From contig NZ_CP037899.1 in assembly GCF_007475525.1 (NCBI RefSeq), forward strand, positions 186,001-250,000: a stretch of DNA of 64,000 nt, given 5' to 3'. This stretch comes from Methylacidiphilum kamchatkense Kam1. GTDB lineage: Bacteria; Verrucomicrobiota; Verrucomicrobiia; Methylacidiphilales; Methylacidiphilaceae. Shown here in pieces: positions 18,622-27,237 of this stretch. Within the stretch, counting starts at the first letter, position 1. Every line of letters starts with the position of its first letter. The notes beneath the pieces were generated by a model. That model was not told where the DNA came from. It saw nothing but the letters and a program-made list of their open reading frames with translations, and searched no databases. The translations under genes were made by a program, and so were the position numbers.

Positions 18622-19455
18622 CTATTCGTTTTTGTATTCTTCGAGCAAAGGCAACTCCTCAACCATGTAATTTTTGGGTGGTTCTATCCATATAGTATTA
18701 GAAAGCACTTCTTTGCGGATAAGAAACAGTTGCATAGATTTGTTATCTTGGGTCCAATAGGTTTCCACCGGGATTCCTAAGTTTTTAGGCAGGGAACTCC
18801 ATAAATCTAATGCCTTAGGAGGCCAAGCATACTCCCCCAAGAGAAAAGAAAGGATCTGGCAGACTTTCCTTAATGTGCTGATACTTTGATCCCAATCTTG
18901 CATTTCAGAGGCTGAAAAAGAGCCTAGCCAACAAACAGATTGCGTCTGAGTATTGTTCGCAATCCATTGGGAAAGTTCTCCATAGGGGGAGCTTCGGGTT
19001 TCGGAGCGTTTTTCCCATGGAATTTGAGGAGGAGGATTAAAAGGTTCAAATCTGCCATAATGCGTAGATAGGGGGGGATTTAGAATATCTTCTATACTCT
19101 GTTCGATAGGATCGGTAAAAGGATCAGTTTTGATTTTATAGCTACTTTCTTTTGTTTTCTGAACAGCCTTTTGAATTTGTGGCCAGGAAAATTTCCAGTA
19201 TCTTCCATCTCTGTGCTCTAAGCCAACAAAGGAATCTTCCCGTTCATTATAAATAATAGAAAAAAGATCCTTGGGCCGATCGATCCGAAAATAGGGGGGG
19301 TGAATCTTTAAGGAAAGCTCCTCTTTTGTTTTCCCATCCATGAAAAGAAAGGTATAAGAAAAAGTGTTGGAACTACTTTGGGAAAAGAGAGTATAAGGCC
19401 ATAATAAAAGGGCGGCAGAGAGGGAAAAAAGTAAAAGAGGCGTTTTCAATGGCAA
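18622..19455 (-). CDS. Exported protein of unknown function
   Basis: A 277-residue protein with an N-terminal signal peptide (LLLFSLSAALLLWPYTLFSQ) and no later membrane helix, so probably periplasmic. Visible segments such as YTFLFMDGKTKEELSLKIHPP and KDLFSIIYNEREDSFVGLEH suggest a beta-sheet domain similar to proteins that read out lipoprotein-like DUF4412 ligands, but the match is weak. It lies 18 nt downstream of the YggS-like gene on the same strand and is probably co-transcribed with it. Confidence 0.55.
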   Translation of the reverse strand: MPLKTPLLLFSLSAALLLWPYTLFSQSSSNTFSYTFLFMDGKTKEELSLKIHPPYFRIDRPKDLFSIIYNEREDSFVGLEHRDGRYWKFSWPQIQKAVQKTKESSYKIKTDPFTDPIEQSIEDILNPPLSTHYGRFEPFNPPPQIPWEKRSETRSSPYGELSQWIANNTQTQSVCWLGSFSASEMQDWDQSISTLRKVCQILSFLLGEYAWPPKALDLWSSLPKNLGIPVETYWTQDNKSMQLFLIRKEVLSNTIWIEPPKNYMVEELPLLEEYKNE

Positions 19456-19473
19456 GACTCCAGTTCCTTATAG

Positions 19474-20214
19474 TTATAGAAAAGTCTTAGGGTCTTCTCT
19501 TTTAAGAAAAGGGCTTGGGCGTGGACCAAGAAGAAAGGTTCCGATTCGAATCATTGTGGCTCCTTCTTCTATTGCCACTTCAAAGTCCTGACTCATTCCC
19601 ATAGAAAGAACTGGCAAACGAAGTGTGGTGTTGGATTCTATCTGGTCTCGTAGCTTTCTTAGAAGACTAAAAAAGGGTCTAGCTTTTTCAGGCTCCTTGA
19701 GTAAGGGGGCAATGGTCATGAGCCCTAGCAGTTCGAGCCCAGGCAGTTCATTGATGGCCAAACACAAAGCTTTAGCCTGTTCAGGAGTCGTGCCATGCTT
19801 GGTAGATTCTCCAGAAGTATTCACTTGCACTAACACCTTCAATGTTTTTCCAATAGCCTTTGCGACTTGAGATAGCAAAGTAGCCTCTTCCAAGGAGTCG
19901 AGCGAGTCCACCCAGTCAAAAAGATGGGCTGTCAGTTTGATTTTGTTTTTCTGAAGATGTCCTATAAAATGCCAGATGCCTTTTTCGCCGATTATCTCTT
20001 TTTTAATACGAGCTTCTTGAACCCGATTTTCCCCAATATGAAGAATCCTCTGCTGCAAGAGCGTTTCAATAATTTCAGGACCAAATCCTTTCGTAACGGC
20101 TACAACCGTAACCGCATCAGCTCTTCTGCCACTCTTTTGGGTAGCCTTTTCTATTTTTTCTTGAAGTTTTTCTAACCGTTCTTTTATTGCAGAAGTATAA
20201 AAAGAAAAATTCAT
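19474..20214 (-). CDS. YggS/PLPBP-family pyridoxal-phosphate homeostasis protein
   Basis: A 246-residue single-domain alanine-racemase-fold protein that binds PLP and helps balance B6 vitamers and amino-acid pools. PLP lysine lies in VVAVTKGFGPE. Other family blocks are HIGENRVQEA, WHFIGHLQKNK, VQVNTSGESTKHG, LLGLMTIAPL, SMGMSQDFEVAIEEG and RIGTFLLGPR. Length is as usual. It is divergent from a LysR-type gene across a 40-bp AT-rich spacer. Confidence 0.92.
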   Translation of the reverse strand: MNFSFYTSAIKERLEKLQEKIEKATQKSGRRADAVTVVAVTKGFGPEIIETLLQQRILHIGENRVQEARIKKEIIGEKGIWHFIGHLQKNKIKLTAHLFDWVDSLDSLEEATLLSQVAKAIGKTLKVLVQVNTSGESTKHGTTPEQAKALCLAINELPGLELLGLMTIAPLLKEPEKARPFFSLLRKLRDQIESNTTLRLPVLSMGMSQDFEVAIEEGATMIRIGTFLLGPRPSPFLKREDPKTFL

Positions 20215-20217
20215 AAT

Positions 20218-20245
20218 TTGACAAATTATTAGTTTTACTTAAAAA
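20218..20245 (+). promoter_or_regulatory. Putative promoter of the LysR-type gene, TTGACA-N16-TAAAAA
   Basis: TTGACA at 20218-20223 and TAAAAA at 20240-20245, spacer 16 nt. The expected start of transcription is only a few bases before the ATG at 20255, and no Shine-Dalgarno is seen, again pointing to a very short leader. The same 40-bp spacer must serve the divergent gene. Confidence 0.35.
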
Positions 20246-20254
20246 TTTTTTCTG

Positions 20255-21187
20255 ATGCAAATTGAAACATTGAAAGCTTTTAGAGATCTTGTAGAAAGCC
20301 GCAGCTTTAGCAAAGCTGCCCAACTCAACAAGATCAGTCAGTCTGCTGTCAGTCAGCAAATCCGTTCTTTGGAGGAACGCTTTGGGGTACCCTTGATTGA
20401 AAGGGGGAGCCGGAAAGTTCAGCTGACCAAAGAAGGGGAGATCCTTTATCATGCCTCGAAGGAGATTGTTGACATTTATTTAAAAATAGAGGCTAAGATC
20501 TCTGAAATCAAGGCTTCTATTTCAGGGCTTATTCGCGTTTCAGCTATTTATAGTGTAGGGCTGCATGAATTGCCTTATTATTTGAAAAAATTTCTTAAAC
20601 TCTATCCGGAAGTCAATGTGCGCGTGGAATATCGGCATTCCCGACAGGTCTATCAGGATATCGCCGAAGGAAACAGCGATATTGGCATTGTGGCCTATCC
20701 ATCGCCTAGGAAGTTGATTAAAATAGAACCATTCCGCAAGGATCGATTGGTGGTTATCTGTAGTCCGAGCCACCGGTTTTCGAATCTTAAAGAAGTAGGG
20801 TTGGAGGAAATTTCCAAGGAAGGTTTCATTGCTTTTAGTTCAGACATGCCTACACGCAGGGAACTTGACAAGCTTTTCAGGGATCGTGGCCTTGAGTTTC
20901 GTCCTGTAATGGAATTTGATAATGTGGAAACAGTTAAAAGAGCTGTGGAAATAGACGCTGGAGTTGCTATCGTCCCCATGGCTACCATTACCCAGGAACT
21001 CAAAAACGGAACTTTGAAAATGTTAGAACTTTCTGGACCTCCTTGTTACCGGCCGATAGGCATCCTTTATAAATCTGGGAGAATGTTGACCCCTGCCATG
21101 AGGAAATTCATAGAACTCCTTCAAAAAGAAGAAATTCCTATAGAGCCGGTGGACGTTTTGAAAATCAAAAACGGGGCACCATCTTAA
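20255..21187 (+). CDS. LysR-family transcriptional regulator
   Basis: A 310-residue regulator with an N-terminal winged helix (FRDLVESRSFSKAAQLNKIS, then QSAVSQQIRSLEERFG) and a type-2 periplasmic-binding-like effector domain from about residue 90. Sequence style (RKVQLTKEGE, YHASKEIVDI) is close to CysB/CbbR/LysR-PBPf proteins. It is divergent from the YggS-like gene. The inducer and regulon cannot be read from the sequence. Confidence 0.9.
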   Translation: MQIETLKAFRDLVESRSFSKAAQLNKISQSAVSQQIRSLEERFGVPLIERGSRKVQLTKEGEILYHASKEIVDIYLKIEAKISEIKASISGLIRVSAIYSVGLHELPYYLKKFLKLYPEVNVRVEYRHSRQVYQDIAEGNSDIGIVAYPSPRKLIKIEPFRKDRLVVICSPSHRFSNLKEVGLEEISKEGFIAFSSDMPTRRELDKLFRDRGLEFRPVMEFDNVETVKRAVEIDAGVAIVPMATITQELKNGTLKMLELSGPPCYRPIGILYKSGRMLTPAMRKFIELLQKEEIPIEPVDVLKIKNGAPS

Positions 21188-21323
21188 TTAGCAGTGTTTT
21201 AGTTGAAGAAAACAAGCACAGGGTCTTGGAAGAGTTTGTTTGCTATAAAATAGCAACAGTTTTCCTTTTGGGAAGGAATCGAAACTCTCAGCCCTGTCTA
21301 TAGCAGGGACAGAAAAAATGGGC

Positions 21324-23288
21324 TCATTCCTGTAGAAGCAGGTTGGAACTAGTGTTTAGGAAGAGTCGGTTGTATTCAATCTCTAGGTAGGTGGATCTTC
21401 TAAGCCCCTGTTCGTAAAATTCTAAAAGCCTCATTCCCTCATTGGGTTTGAGGAGATTTTGCTTGATCGCATAATCGACCTGGCTCTTCATAGCGTTTTC
21501 AAGGATTTTCGGATCGTATTGCACCGAACTAAGTGCCTCTCCAATCGTAAGGGCTGGTATTGTTTCTTCTATGTAGAAGCCGTCCGGTTCATCAGGATCA
21601 ATAAACACATGGGCTTCATTGACTCTACCGAAAAGATTGTGCAAATCCCCCATAATATCCTGATAGGCGCCTACAAGAAAGATGCCTAGCAAATAGGGTT
21701 TGGAGTCTAAACTATGCAGCGGGATAGAAGACTGGTGTTTTTCTTCTCCAGTCAGAAAAGAGCAAATTTTTCCATCGGAATCGCAGGTAATGTCAACTAG
21801 AAAGCCGCGGCTATCTGGTTTTTCATTGAGCATCGTAATAGGAACGACTGGAAAAATTTGACCTAAGCCCCAGTGATCTATCAAGGATTGGAAAACTGAA
21901 AAATTGCATAAGTATTGATCGCTTAGCGATTCCCTTAGTTTGCGAATTTCTTCGGGCACCTGCTTAGCTCCATTATAAAGATTGACCACTTCTTTGCATA
22001 TTTCCCAATACAAAGTCTCAATTTCCGCTTTCGTTTGCAAATCAAGCAGTCCAAGATCGAACATCGACTGAGCATCCTCTTTGATCTGAAGAGAATCGTG
22101 ATAGTTCTCTAGCCGATTTTTTTTGTTTAGTAAGGCTTTGATCTCCAGAAGATCCTGCACAAGCTTGTGCTTGGATTTGATGCTAATGGGCTGCTGGGAA
22201 GGCGGTTTGACTTTTTGAATCGATCCGAGGACGTCGACAATCAACACCGAATGATGAGCAACGACCGCTCTGCCACTTTCAGAAACTACGGTTGGATGGG
22301 GCACTCTTTCTTCATTACAGATTTCTGCGATATTATAAATTACGTCCCGTGCATATTCCTGAAGCGAATAGTTGATGCTAGACTCCGTAGAACGACTACC
22401 GTCATAATCCACACCGAGTCCTCCTCCTACATCGATGTACTGAATCGGAAAGCCTAGCTGATAGAGTCTAGCATAATACCTGGCTGCTTCTCTAACGGCT
22501 CTTTTAATTGTTAGTATATCGGGGATTTGTGAACCGATATGGAAATGGATGAGCTGCAGGCAGTTCGAGAGACCATTTTCTTTCAGCCGCTGGATAACCT
22601 GTAGCAGTTCGGCTGTTGTGATCCCAAATTTGGCTTCTTCTCCGCTTGAGTACGCCCAGTGGCCTCTTCCTTTAGAGGCTAACTGCAGACGGACTCCAAT
22701 GATAGGATCAACCTTAAAACGGCTCATGGCATCAATGACCAGATCCAGTTCTTCCATTTTTTCAAGCACCTGGATCACTTTTTTCCCGAGTTTCCGTCCC
22801 ATGAAAATGGCATCCACAAAAAGCTTGTCTTTGAATCCATTACAAATAAGCAAAGCTTCCGGATCCTTAAGCATGGCCAAGGCAGCGAATAGTTCAGCTT
22901 TGCTTCCAGCTTCCAGCCCATGATGAAACGGTAAGCCAGCATCGATAATCTCTTCGATGACTTCTCGGAGCTGGTTGACTTTTATTGGGAATACCGCCCG
23001 ATATTTGCCTCTGTATCCAGCCTCTTCGATCGCTTCATTAAATGCTTGGTTGAGGTTCAGGACTCGGTGTCGTAACAGATCTTGGAAGCGGAGTAGAAGG
23101 GGAAAATTTAATTTTCTGGCAAAGGCTTGCTGGACCACCTTATACAAGTCTAATTCCGGGCCGGCATCCTGCACGGGTCTCACACAGATGTTCCCTTCTT
23201 TGTTGATAGAAAAGTAGCCAGCTCCCCATCTTGGGATCTGATAGGTATTAAGAGCTTGGCTTATTTCCCATGCGTTCTTCGCTTGCAT
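21324..23288 (-). CDS. speA: Biosynthetic arginine decarboxylase
   Basis: A PLP-dependent fold III decarboxylase producing agmatine from arginine, the first step of a polyamine route. Features are KVNQLREVIEEIIDAG with the PLP lysine near residue 100, GVRLQLASKGRGHWAYSSG, LQLIHFHIGSQIPDI, YIDVGGGLGVDYDGS and VVSESGRAVVAHHS. Product is 654 residues, typical of SpeA. The frame opens at GTG 23303, but the promoter's -10 box abuts that codon, so the transcript starts after it; ATG 23288 is preferred. Decarboxylation consumes a proton and may help acid tolerance (inference). Confidence 0.93.
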   Translation of the reverse strand: MQAKNAWEISQALNTYQIPRWGAGYFSINKEGNICVRPVQDAGPELDLYKVVQQAFARKLNFPLLLRFQDLLRHRVLNLNQAFNEAIEEAGYRGKYRAVFPIKVNQLREVIEEIIDAGLPFHHGLEAGSKAELFAALAMLKDPEALLICNGFKDKLFVDAIFMGRKLGKKVIQVLEKMEELDLVIDAMSRFKVDPIIGVRLQLASKGRGHWAYSSGEEAKFGITTAELLQVIQRLKENGLSNCLQLIHFHIGSQIPDILTIKRAVREAARYYARLYQLGFPIQYIDVGGGLGVDYDGSRSTESSINYSLQEYARDVIYNIAEICNEERVPHPTVVSESGRAVVAHHSVLIVDVLGSIQKVKPPSQQPISIKSKHKLVQDLLEIKALLNKKNRLENYHDSLQIKEDAQSMFDLGLLDLQTKAEIETLYWEICKEVVNLYNGAKQVPEEIRKLRESLSDQYLCNFSVFQSLIDHWGLGQIFPVVPITMLNEKPDSRGFLVDITCDSDGKICSFLTGEEKHQSSIPLHSLDSKPYLLGIFLVGAYQDIMGDLHNLFGRVNEAHVFIDPDEPDGFYIEETIPALTIGEALSSVQYDPKILENAMKSQVDYAIKQNLLKPNEGMRLLEFYEQGLRRSTYLEIEYNRLFLNTSSNLLLQE

Positions 23289-23303
23289 TACCGTGGAACT
23301 CAC

Positions 23304-23331
23304 AATATAAAATTAGAAAAATAATTCGCAA
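23304..23331 (-). promoter_or_regulatory. Putative speA promoter, TTGCGA-N16-TATATT
   Basis: On the minus strand TTGCGA (23331-23326) and TATATT (23309-23304) are 16 nt apart. The predicted start near 23297 leaves a leader of about 9 nt before the ATG at 23288. Confidence 0.45.
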
Positions 23332-23404
23332 AGATTGTCTAATATTTTTTATTTTTTTCTTTCAAGCCCTTGCAAAGTGTTCAAAACCGAATTAAGAAAA
23401 GAAT

Positions 23405-23905
23405 GTGAGAAATGATGTTATTCCTATCGAGGTTAAAGGGATTTTACCAAGTAGCCCTAATGGTTTTGCTATATTTTTAGGAAACGAAGAGAAGGTATTT
23501 GTTATAAACGTTGATAGCTATGTTGGCCGGGCAATTGCCATGGCGATTAGAGGAGAAAGAAACGAAAGGCCTCTAACGCATGAACTCATGGCCATGATTT
23601 TTGACTCCCTTTCCATAAATGTCGAAAGGGTCGTTATTAACGAATTAAGGAGTAATACCTATTTTGCTCGACTCCTTTTGCGTGCCGAAAATGAGGTCCA
23701 TAAAAAAATCATTGAAATCGATGCCAGACCCAGTGATTGCTTGACCTTAGCATTGCAGTATAAATGTCCAATTTATGTTGCCGAAGATGTTTGGGAAGAA
23801 GTCGAGGATATGTCAGAACTTCTTGAAAAGATGAGAGAAGTCCAAAGAAAACAGCAACAGGAACCTCCTGAAGAACCTCCCCTCTTCGGTGAAGAATCTA
23901 AATAA
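23405..23905 (+). CDS. Bifunctional nuclease family protein (DUF151)
   Basis: A 166-residue protein starting with GTG. The BFN/DUF151 core is clear: FLGNEEKVFVINVDSYVGRA, THELMAMIFDSLSINVERVV and IDARPSDCLTLALQYKCPI. Plant and bacterial relatives have DNase and RNase activity in vitro, and the domain can act with ClpC-type machines. A UVR-like C-terminal helix is not complete; the tail is acidic and proline-rich. It stands alone, divergent from speA. Confidence 0.85.
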   Translation: MRNDVIPIEVKGILPSSPNGFAIFLGNEEKVFVINVDSYVGRAIAMAIRGERNERPLTHELMAMIFDSLSINVERVVINELRSNTYFARLLLRAENEVHKKIIEIDARPSDCLTLALQYKCPIYVAEDVWEEVEDMSELLEKMREVQRKQQQEPPEEPPLFGEESK

Positions 23906-24044
23906 GAAAACGGGTTGTTCTTTAGAGAATTCCTTGCGATGCAATCTACCGAAGTGATCCATTGCTTCAGCTAACAGCGGCGCAAAGGAAAAGGGGTGGC
24001 TCTTGCCTTTGGCCTTGAGCTCCCAACCTTTTCAGAATGGTTTT

Positions 24045-24956
24045 TTATTTTGGCTTATTTTTTGCTTTCCCTATCCCTTTCATCAAGCCATAGGCTAAGC
24101 ACAAGCTAAGGATGCTACAGAAACTATAGAATGGGGAAATTTCTAACCAGGGTTTTATAAGGAGTTCTATTCCCATTAGGACCAACAACAGGGCAGAGAG
24201 GGTATTAAAAGAAACAAAGGTTTTGGCGGTTCGCTCTACTAAAAAGTAGAGGGATCGCAAACCAAAAACCCCACAAATATTACCACTGATAAGGAGGAGA
24301 GGATCAGTGGTAATAGCAAAGGAAGCAGGAACGGAGTCTAAAGCAAAGAGGATATCGGTGGTTTCAATCGCAAGGAAGGTGAGTGCAAGAGAACCAAAAC
24401 CTATCCTTGCTCCCTCTTTGAAAAGAAATTTGGTTTTTTCAGCTGGCTCATAGACAAAAGGCCCAAAGAAAATTTTTTTATCGTAACCAAGGAGCCGAGG
24501 CGGCTTATCTTTTTGAGGTCGAGCTAGTCGGTAGGCTGCAAAAAAAAGAAAAAGCCCAAAAAGAGGAAAGATCACAGACCATCTACTGGCAACAAAAAGA
24601 CCAAAGACAATGAGCAGGATACGAAGAAAGATCGCTGAAAAGATACCGAGGCTAAGCAGTTTGTGGCGAAAGGATTCAGCGGTTTGCGAAAATTCGAAAA
24701 TGACATGAAAAAGGATTAAATTATCGATGCTAAGGAGATATTCAATCCAAAATACCGCAAAAAAACCAAAAGCCTTGTCAACCCCCTTGATGATGCCAAG
24801 CCATAATCCAAGAAAGAGACTGAAAAGAACCCACAGCAGTGAGTATAGCGTACTTTCCCGTAGGGACCCAGTCGAAAGAAAGGAACCAAAAATTTGAGAA
24901 ATAATTCCTAAGAGCAGTAAAGAGAAAAAAAGAATATAAAAGAGATCCACAAGCAA
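24045..24956 (-). CDS. TerC-family integral membrane protein
   Basis: A 303-residue protein with about eight hydrophobic segments. The two TerC/Alx hallmarks are present: IEYLLSIDNLILFHVIF and TTDILFALDSVPASFAIT, each with the conserved acidic residue inside a membrane helix. Relatives are linked to manganese export, tellurite resistance or pH response. In an acidophile a metal or pH role is plausible but not shown. It is a single gene on this strand. Confidence 0.88.
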   Translation of the reverse strand: MLVDLFYILFFSLLLLGIISQIFGSFLSTGSLRESTLYSLLWVLFSLFLGLWLGIIKGVDKAFGFFAVFWIEYLLSIDNLILFHVIFEFSQTAESFRHKLLSLGIFSAIFLRILLIVFGLFVASRWSVIFPLFGLFLFFAAYRLARPQKDKPPRLLGYDKKIFFGPFVYEPAEKTKFLFKEGARIGFGSLALTFLAIETTDILFALDSVPASFAITTDPLLLISGNICGVFGLRSLYFLVERTAKTFVSFNTLSALLLVLMGIELLIKPWLEISPFYSFCSILSLCLAYGLMKGIGKAKNKPK

Positions 24957-25340
24957 ACATTTAACCTACATCACCGTTTGTTGATTAAAAAAGGAATTCT
25001 GGTATTTTTGCCCAGGAAGCTAAGCAAAGTAGTCTTTTCAATGCCCCATGCTTTTTTTCCTTTCATACACAGTAAAGAAAATTACTAACGCATTCTTCTA
25101 ACAGTTGACAGGGAAAAGACAAAGCGAAAAATTATAAGGCGCAGTCAAAATGCTAGCTCAAGCAGAAATAAAAACAATAGGCAGGGACCTAGTAATTTTC
25201 TCCCTCTACGGATCGACTCTATCAACATGAAAAAGAACGTGGCTGTTTTTTTGATTTTGCTTGTGGAAAGCCTTTTCCTTCTGTACAAGAACCCATCCTG
25301 TAGGTCCAAAGATCGGCTTTTTAGATAAGAGGGTGAGGAT
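24957..25340. other. Intergenic region between the TerC and panC genes
   Basis: About 385 bp. A TTGACA near 25103 has no good -10 at normal spacing. The only candidate gene is a tiny signal-like ORF at 25227-25328, listed separately. Nothing else was recognised. Confidence 0.35.
25227..25328 (+). CDS. Possible 33-residue hydrophobic small protein
   Basis: ATG at 25227 opens a 33-codon ORF beginning MKKNVAVFLILLVESLFLLY, a good membrane or signal-like helix, ending with a basic tail and TAA 13 nt before panC. No ribosome-binding site is visible, so it may be chance. Confidence 0.25.
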   Translation: MKKNVAVFLILLVESLFLLYKNPSCRSKDRLFR

Positions 25341-26117
25341 ATGATTGAAGTTTTTGATCCTTCCATAATGCAAAGCTTAGCTTCAAAGTGGAGAAAAGAG
25401 GGCCAGCCTCTTTGTCTTGTCCCGACTATGGGGGCTTTGCATAATGGGCATATTGCTTTGATTCAAGAAGCTAAGAAACAAGCAGGGCTAACTATTGTAA
25501 GTATTTATGTCAATCCCACGCAATTTGCTCCTACCGAAGACTTCGGCATCTACCCAAGAAATTATCCCATGGATAGGCAAATTTGTGCCGAGAATGGGGT
25601 AGATGTTCTCTTTGCCCCAAAAGAACTCTATTACGAGGATCATTCCAGCTGGGTAGTCGAAGAAGATATTTCCAAAGGCCGTTGCAGCAAAACAAGGCCA
25701 GGCCATTTTAGGGGGGTTGCCACAGTACTCATGAAGCTTTTTTGGCTGATCCAACCCACTAAAGCTATTTTCGGATGGAAGGATGCCCAACAACTCGAAC
25801 TGGTGCGCCGAATAGTAAGGGATTTTTATATCCCAATAGAAATTATTGGTGTTGAAACAGTGAGAGAAGAAAGTGGGTTAGCCTGTAGTTCAAGGAATGC
25901 CTATCTGACTGAAGAGCAGAAAAAGATCGCTTCCCTTTTCTCAAGGATATTAAAAGAAGCATCCATGATGGCTGAGCCAGAGGCTTGGGCACGGAGGGAA
26001 CTGGAGAAAATTTCTTGTTTTAAAGTCGATTATGTGGAAAAAGTAAACGGGCGATTGTGCGGAGCCATTTGGATAGATAAAATAAGATTGATAGATAATT
26101 TCCCATGCGCACGCTAA
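25341..26117 (+). CDS. panC: Pantothenate synthetase (pantoate--beta-alanine ligase)
   Basis: A 258-residue enzyme joining pantoate and beta-alanine with ATP to make pantothenate for coenzyme A. It shows VPTMGALHNGHIALI with the HxGH nucleotide motif, SIYVNPTQFAPTEDF, RPGHFRGVATVLMKLF, FGWKDAQQL and SSRNAYLT. Slightly shorter than the E. coli enzyme (about 283) because of a reduced C-terminal domain. GAGGGTGAGGAT precedes the ATG. Its end overlaps the amidase gene by 13 nt. Confidence 0.95.
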   Translation: MIEVFDPSIMQSLASKWRKEGQPLCLVPTMGALHNGHIALIQEAKKQAGLTIVSIYVNPTQFAPTEDFGIYPRNYPMDRQICAENGVDVLFAPKELYYEDHSSWVVEEDISKGRCSKTRPGHFRGVATVLMKLFWLIQPTKAIFGWKDAQQLELVRRIVRDFYIPIEIIGVETVREESGLACSSRNAYLTEEQKKIASLFSRILKEASMMAEPEAWARRELEKISCFKVDYVEKVNGRLCGAIWIDKIRLIDNFPCAR

Positions 26118-27136
26118 GCAAACTATTCTTTTTCTTTCTCTTTTTAGGTCTTCCCTTTACCAAAGCCCAACAGTGGCATCTATCGACTTTTGGTAAAAGC
26201 CAGTATGTGCCCTTAGAAGATTTCTGTCGCTTTTATCATTTCCCTGAGTTGCCTTATAGCCCAGCGACAGAAGTCCATCTTTCGAATGGGTCGGTGACCT
26301 TGGATTTTAAACCAAACTCTTCGGTTGTTTTTATTGATGGCGTTAAGCATTGGCTTTCTTTCCCTATTATTGCCAGGGGAGCCGAAATATGGATTTCTAG
26401 AACGGACCTATCTTGCTTGTTTGATCCAATTTTGCGGCCAGAAAGGATTCCTCAGAATCGACTCTATCGTGGGGTTGTCATTGATCCAGGGCATGGAGGA
26501 TCGGATAAGGGGGCGACTTCCAGAAGGGGGACAGAAAAAAATTATGCGCTAGATACGGCCCGGAGGCTTGCGGCAATTTTGAAAGCTAGAGGAATTCCAG
26601 TGGTCATGACGCGCAATGAGGATGTTTTTGTTCCTCTCGATCAGAGGGTGCGGATGGCTGCCTATTATCCTGATTATATTTTCATAAGCATTCATTATAA
26701 TCAGGCTTACGGTGGGGGCCACGGTCTGGAAACCTACGCGCTTTCTCCTCGTGGCTCACCCTCTACGAATAGCGGCAGGCTCTATCTGACCGATTATATC
26801 GCAAGTCCTGGTAATCAAACTGACCCACTCAATATCCTCTTAGCGCATGATATTCACAGTCAGATCATCCGACTGCACCCTGCAGATCCAGATATGGACA
26901 GAGGACTCAAGAGAGCAAGGTTTAAGGTGCTTAGAGAAAATGTGCTGCCCAGCGTGTTGGTCGAAGGCGGGTTTCTCTCTAATGCTATTGAGTCCTCATT
27001 AGTTGATCATGCTATTTACCGACAAAAATTAGCTGAAGCGATCGCTCGGGGCGTGCTATTGTTTTTCGATCAGATCCATTCGCAAGGAAAGAAGGGACGA
27101 CCTAACACCTTGGCGTCGGATGGTTCGGGCCCTTAA
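26105..27136 (+). CDS. N-acetylmuramoyl-L-alanine amidase (Amidase_3)
   Basis: A 343-residue exported zinc amidase that cleaves peptide stems from peptidoglycan during cell separation. A signal peptide (KLFFFFLFLGLPFTKAQ) is followed by a roughly 100-residue beta-rich N-terminal domain resembling a copper-amine-oxidase-like or AMIN-like domain. The catalytic domain has the zinc ligands in VIDPGHGGSDKG, GTEKNYALDTARR and ISIHYNQAYGGG, and the catalytic Glu in VLVEGGFLSN. It overlaps the panC end. Confidence 0.88.
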   Translation: MRTLSKLFFFFLFLGLPFTKAQQWHLSTFGKSQYVPLEDFCRFYHFPELPYSPATEVHLSNGSVTLDFKPNSSVVFIDGVKHWLSFPIIARGAEIWISRTDLSCLFDPILRPERIPQNRLYRGVVIDPGHGGSDKGATSRRGTEKNYALDTARRLAAILKARGIPVVMTRNEDVFVPLDQRVRMAAYYPDYIFISIHYNQAYGGGHGLETYALSPRGSPSTNSGRLYLTDYIASPGNQTDPLNILLAHDIHSQIIRLHPADPDMDRGLKRARFKVLRENVLPSVLVEGGFLSNAIESSLVDHAIYRQKLAEAIARGVLLFFDQIHSQGKKGRPNTLASDGSGP

Positions 27137-27237
27137 TGAGCATGTATTGCTGAGAGCTTTTCTGATAAACCGATGACAAGTTCCTATTGGAAAAATAAAT
27201 AAGAAAAACTTATATTTTATTGATTTTGGAAACACCC

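Noticed and set aside
21260-21320. Terminator between the LysR and speA genes
   Set aside because: The CCCTG/CAGGG stem is only five base pairs and has no T-run on the correct side for either gene.
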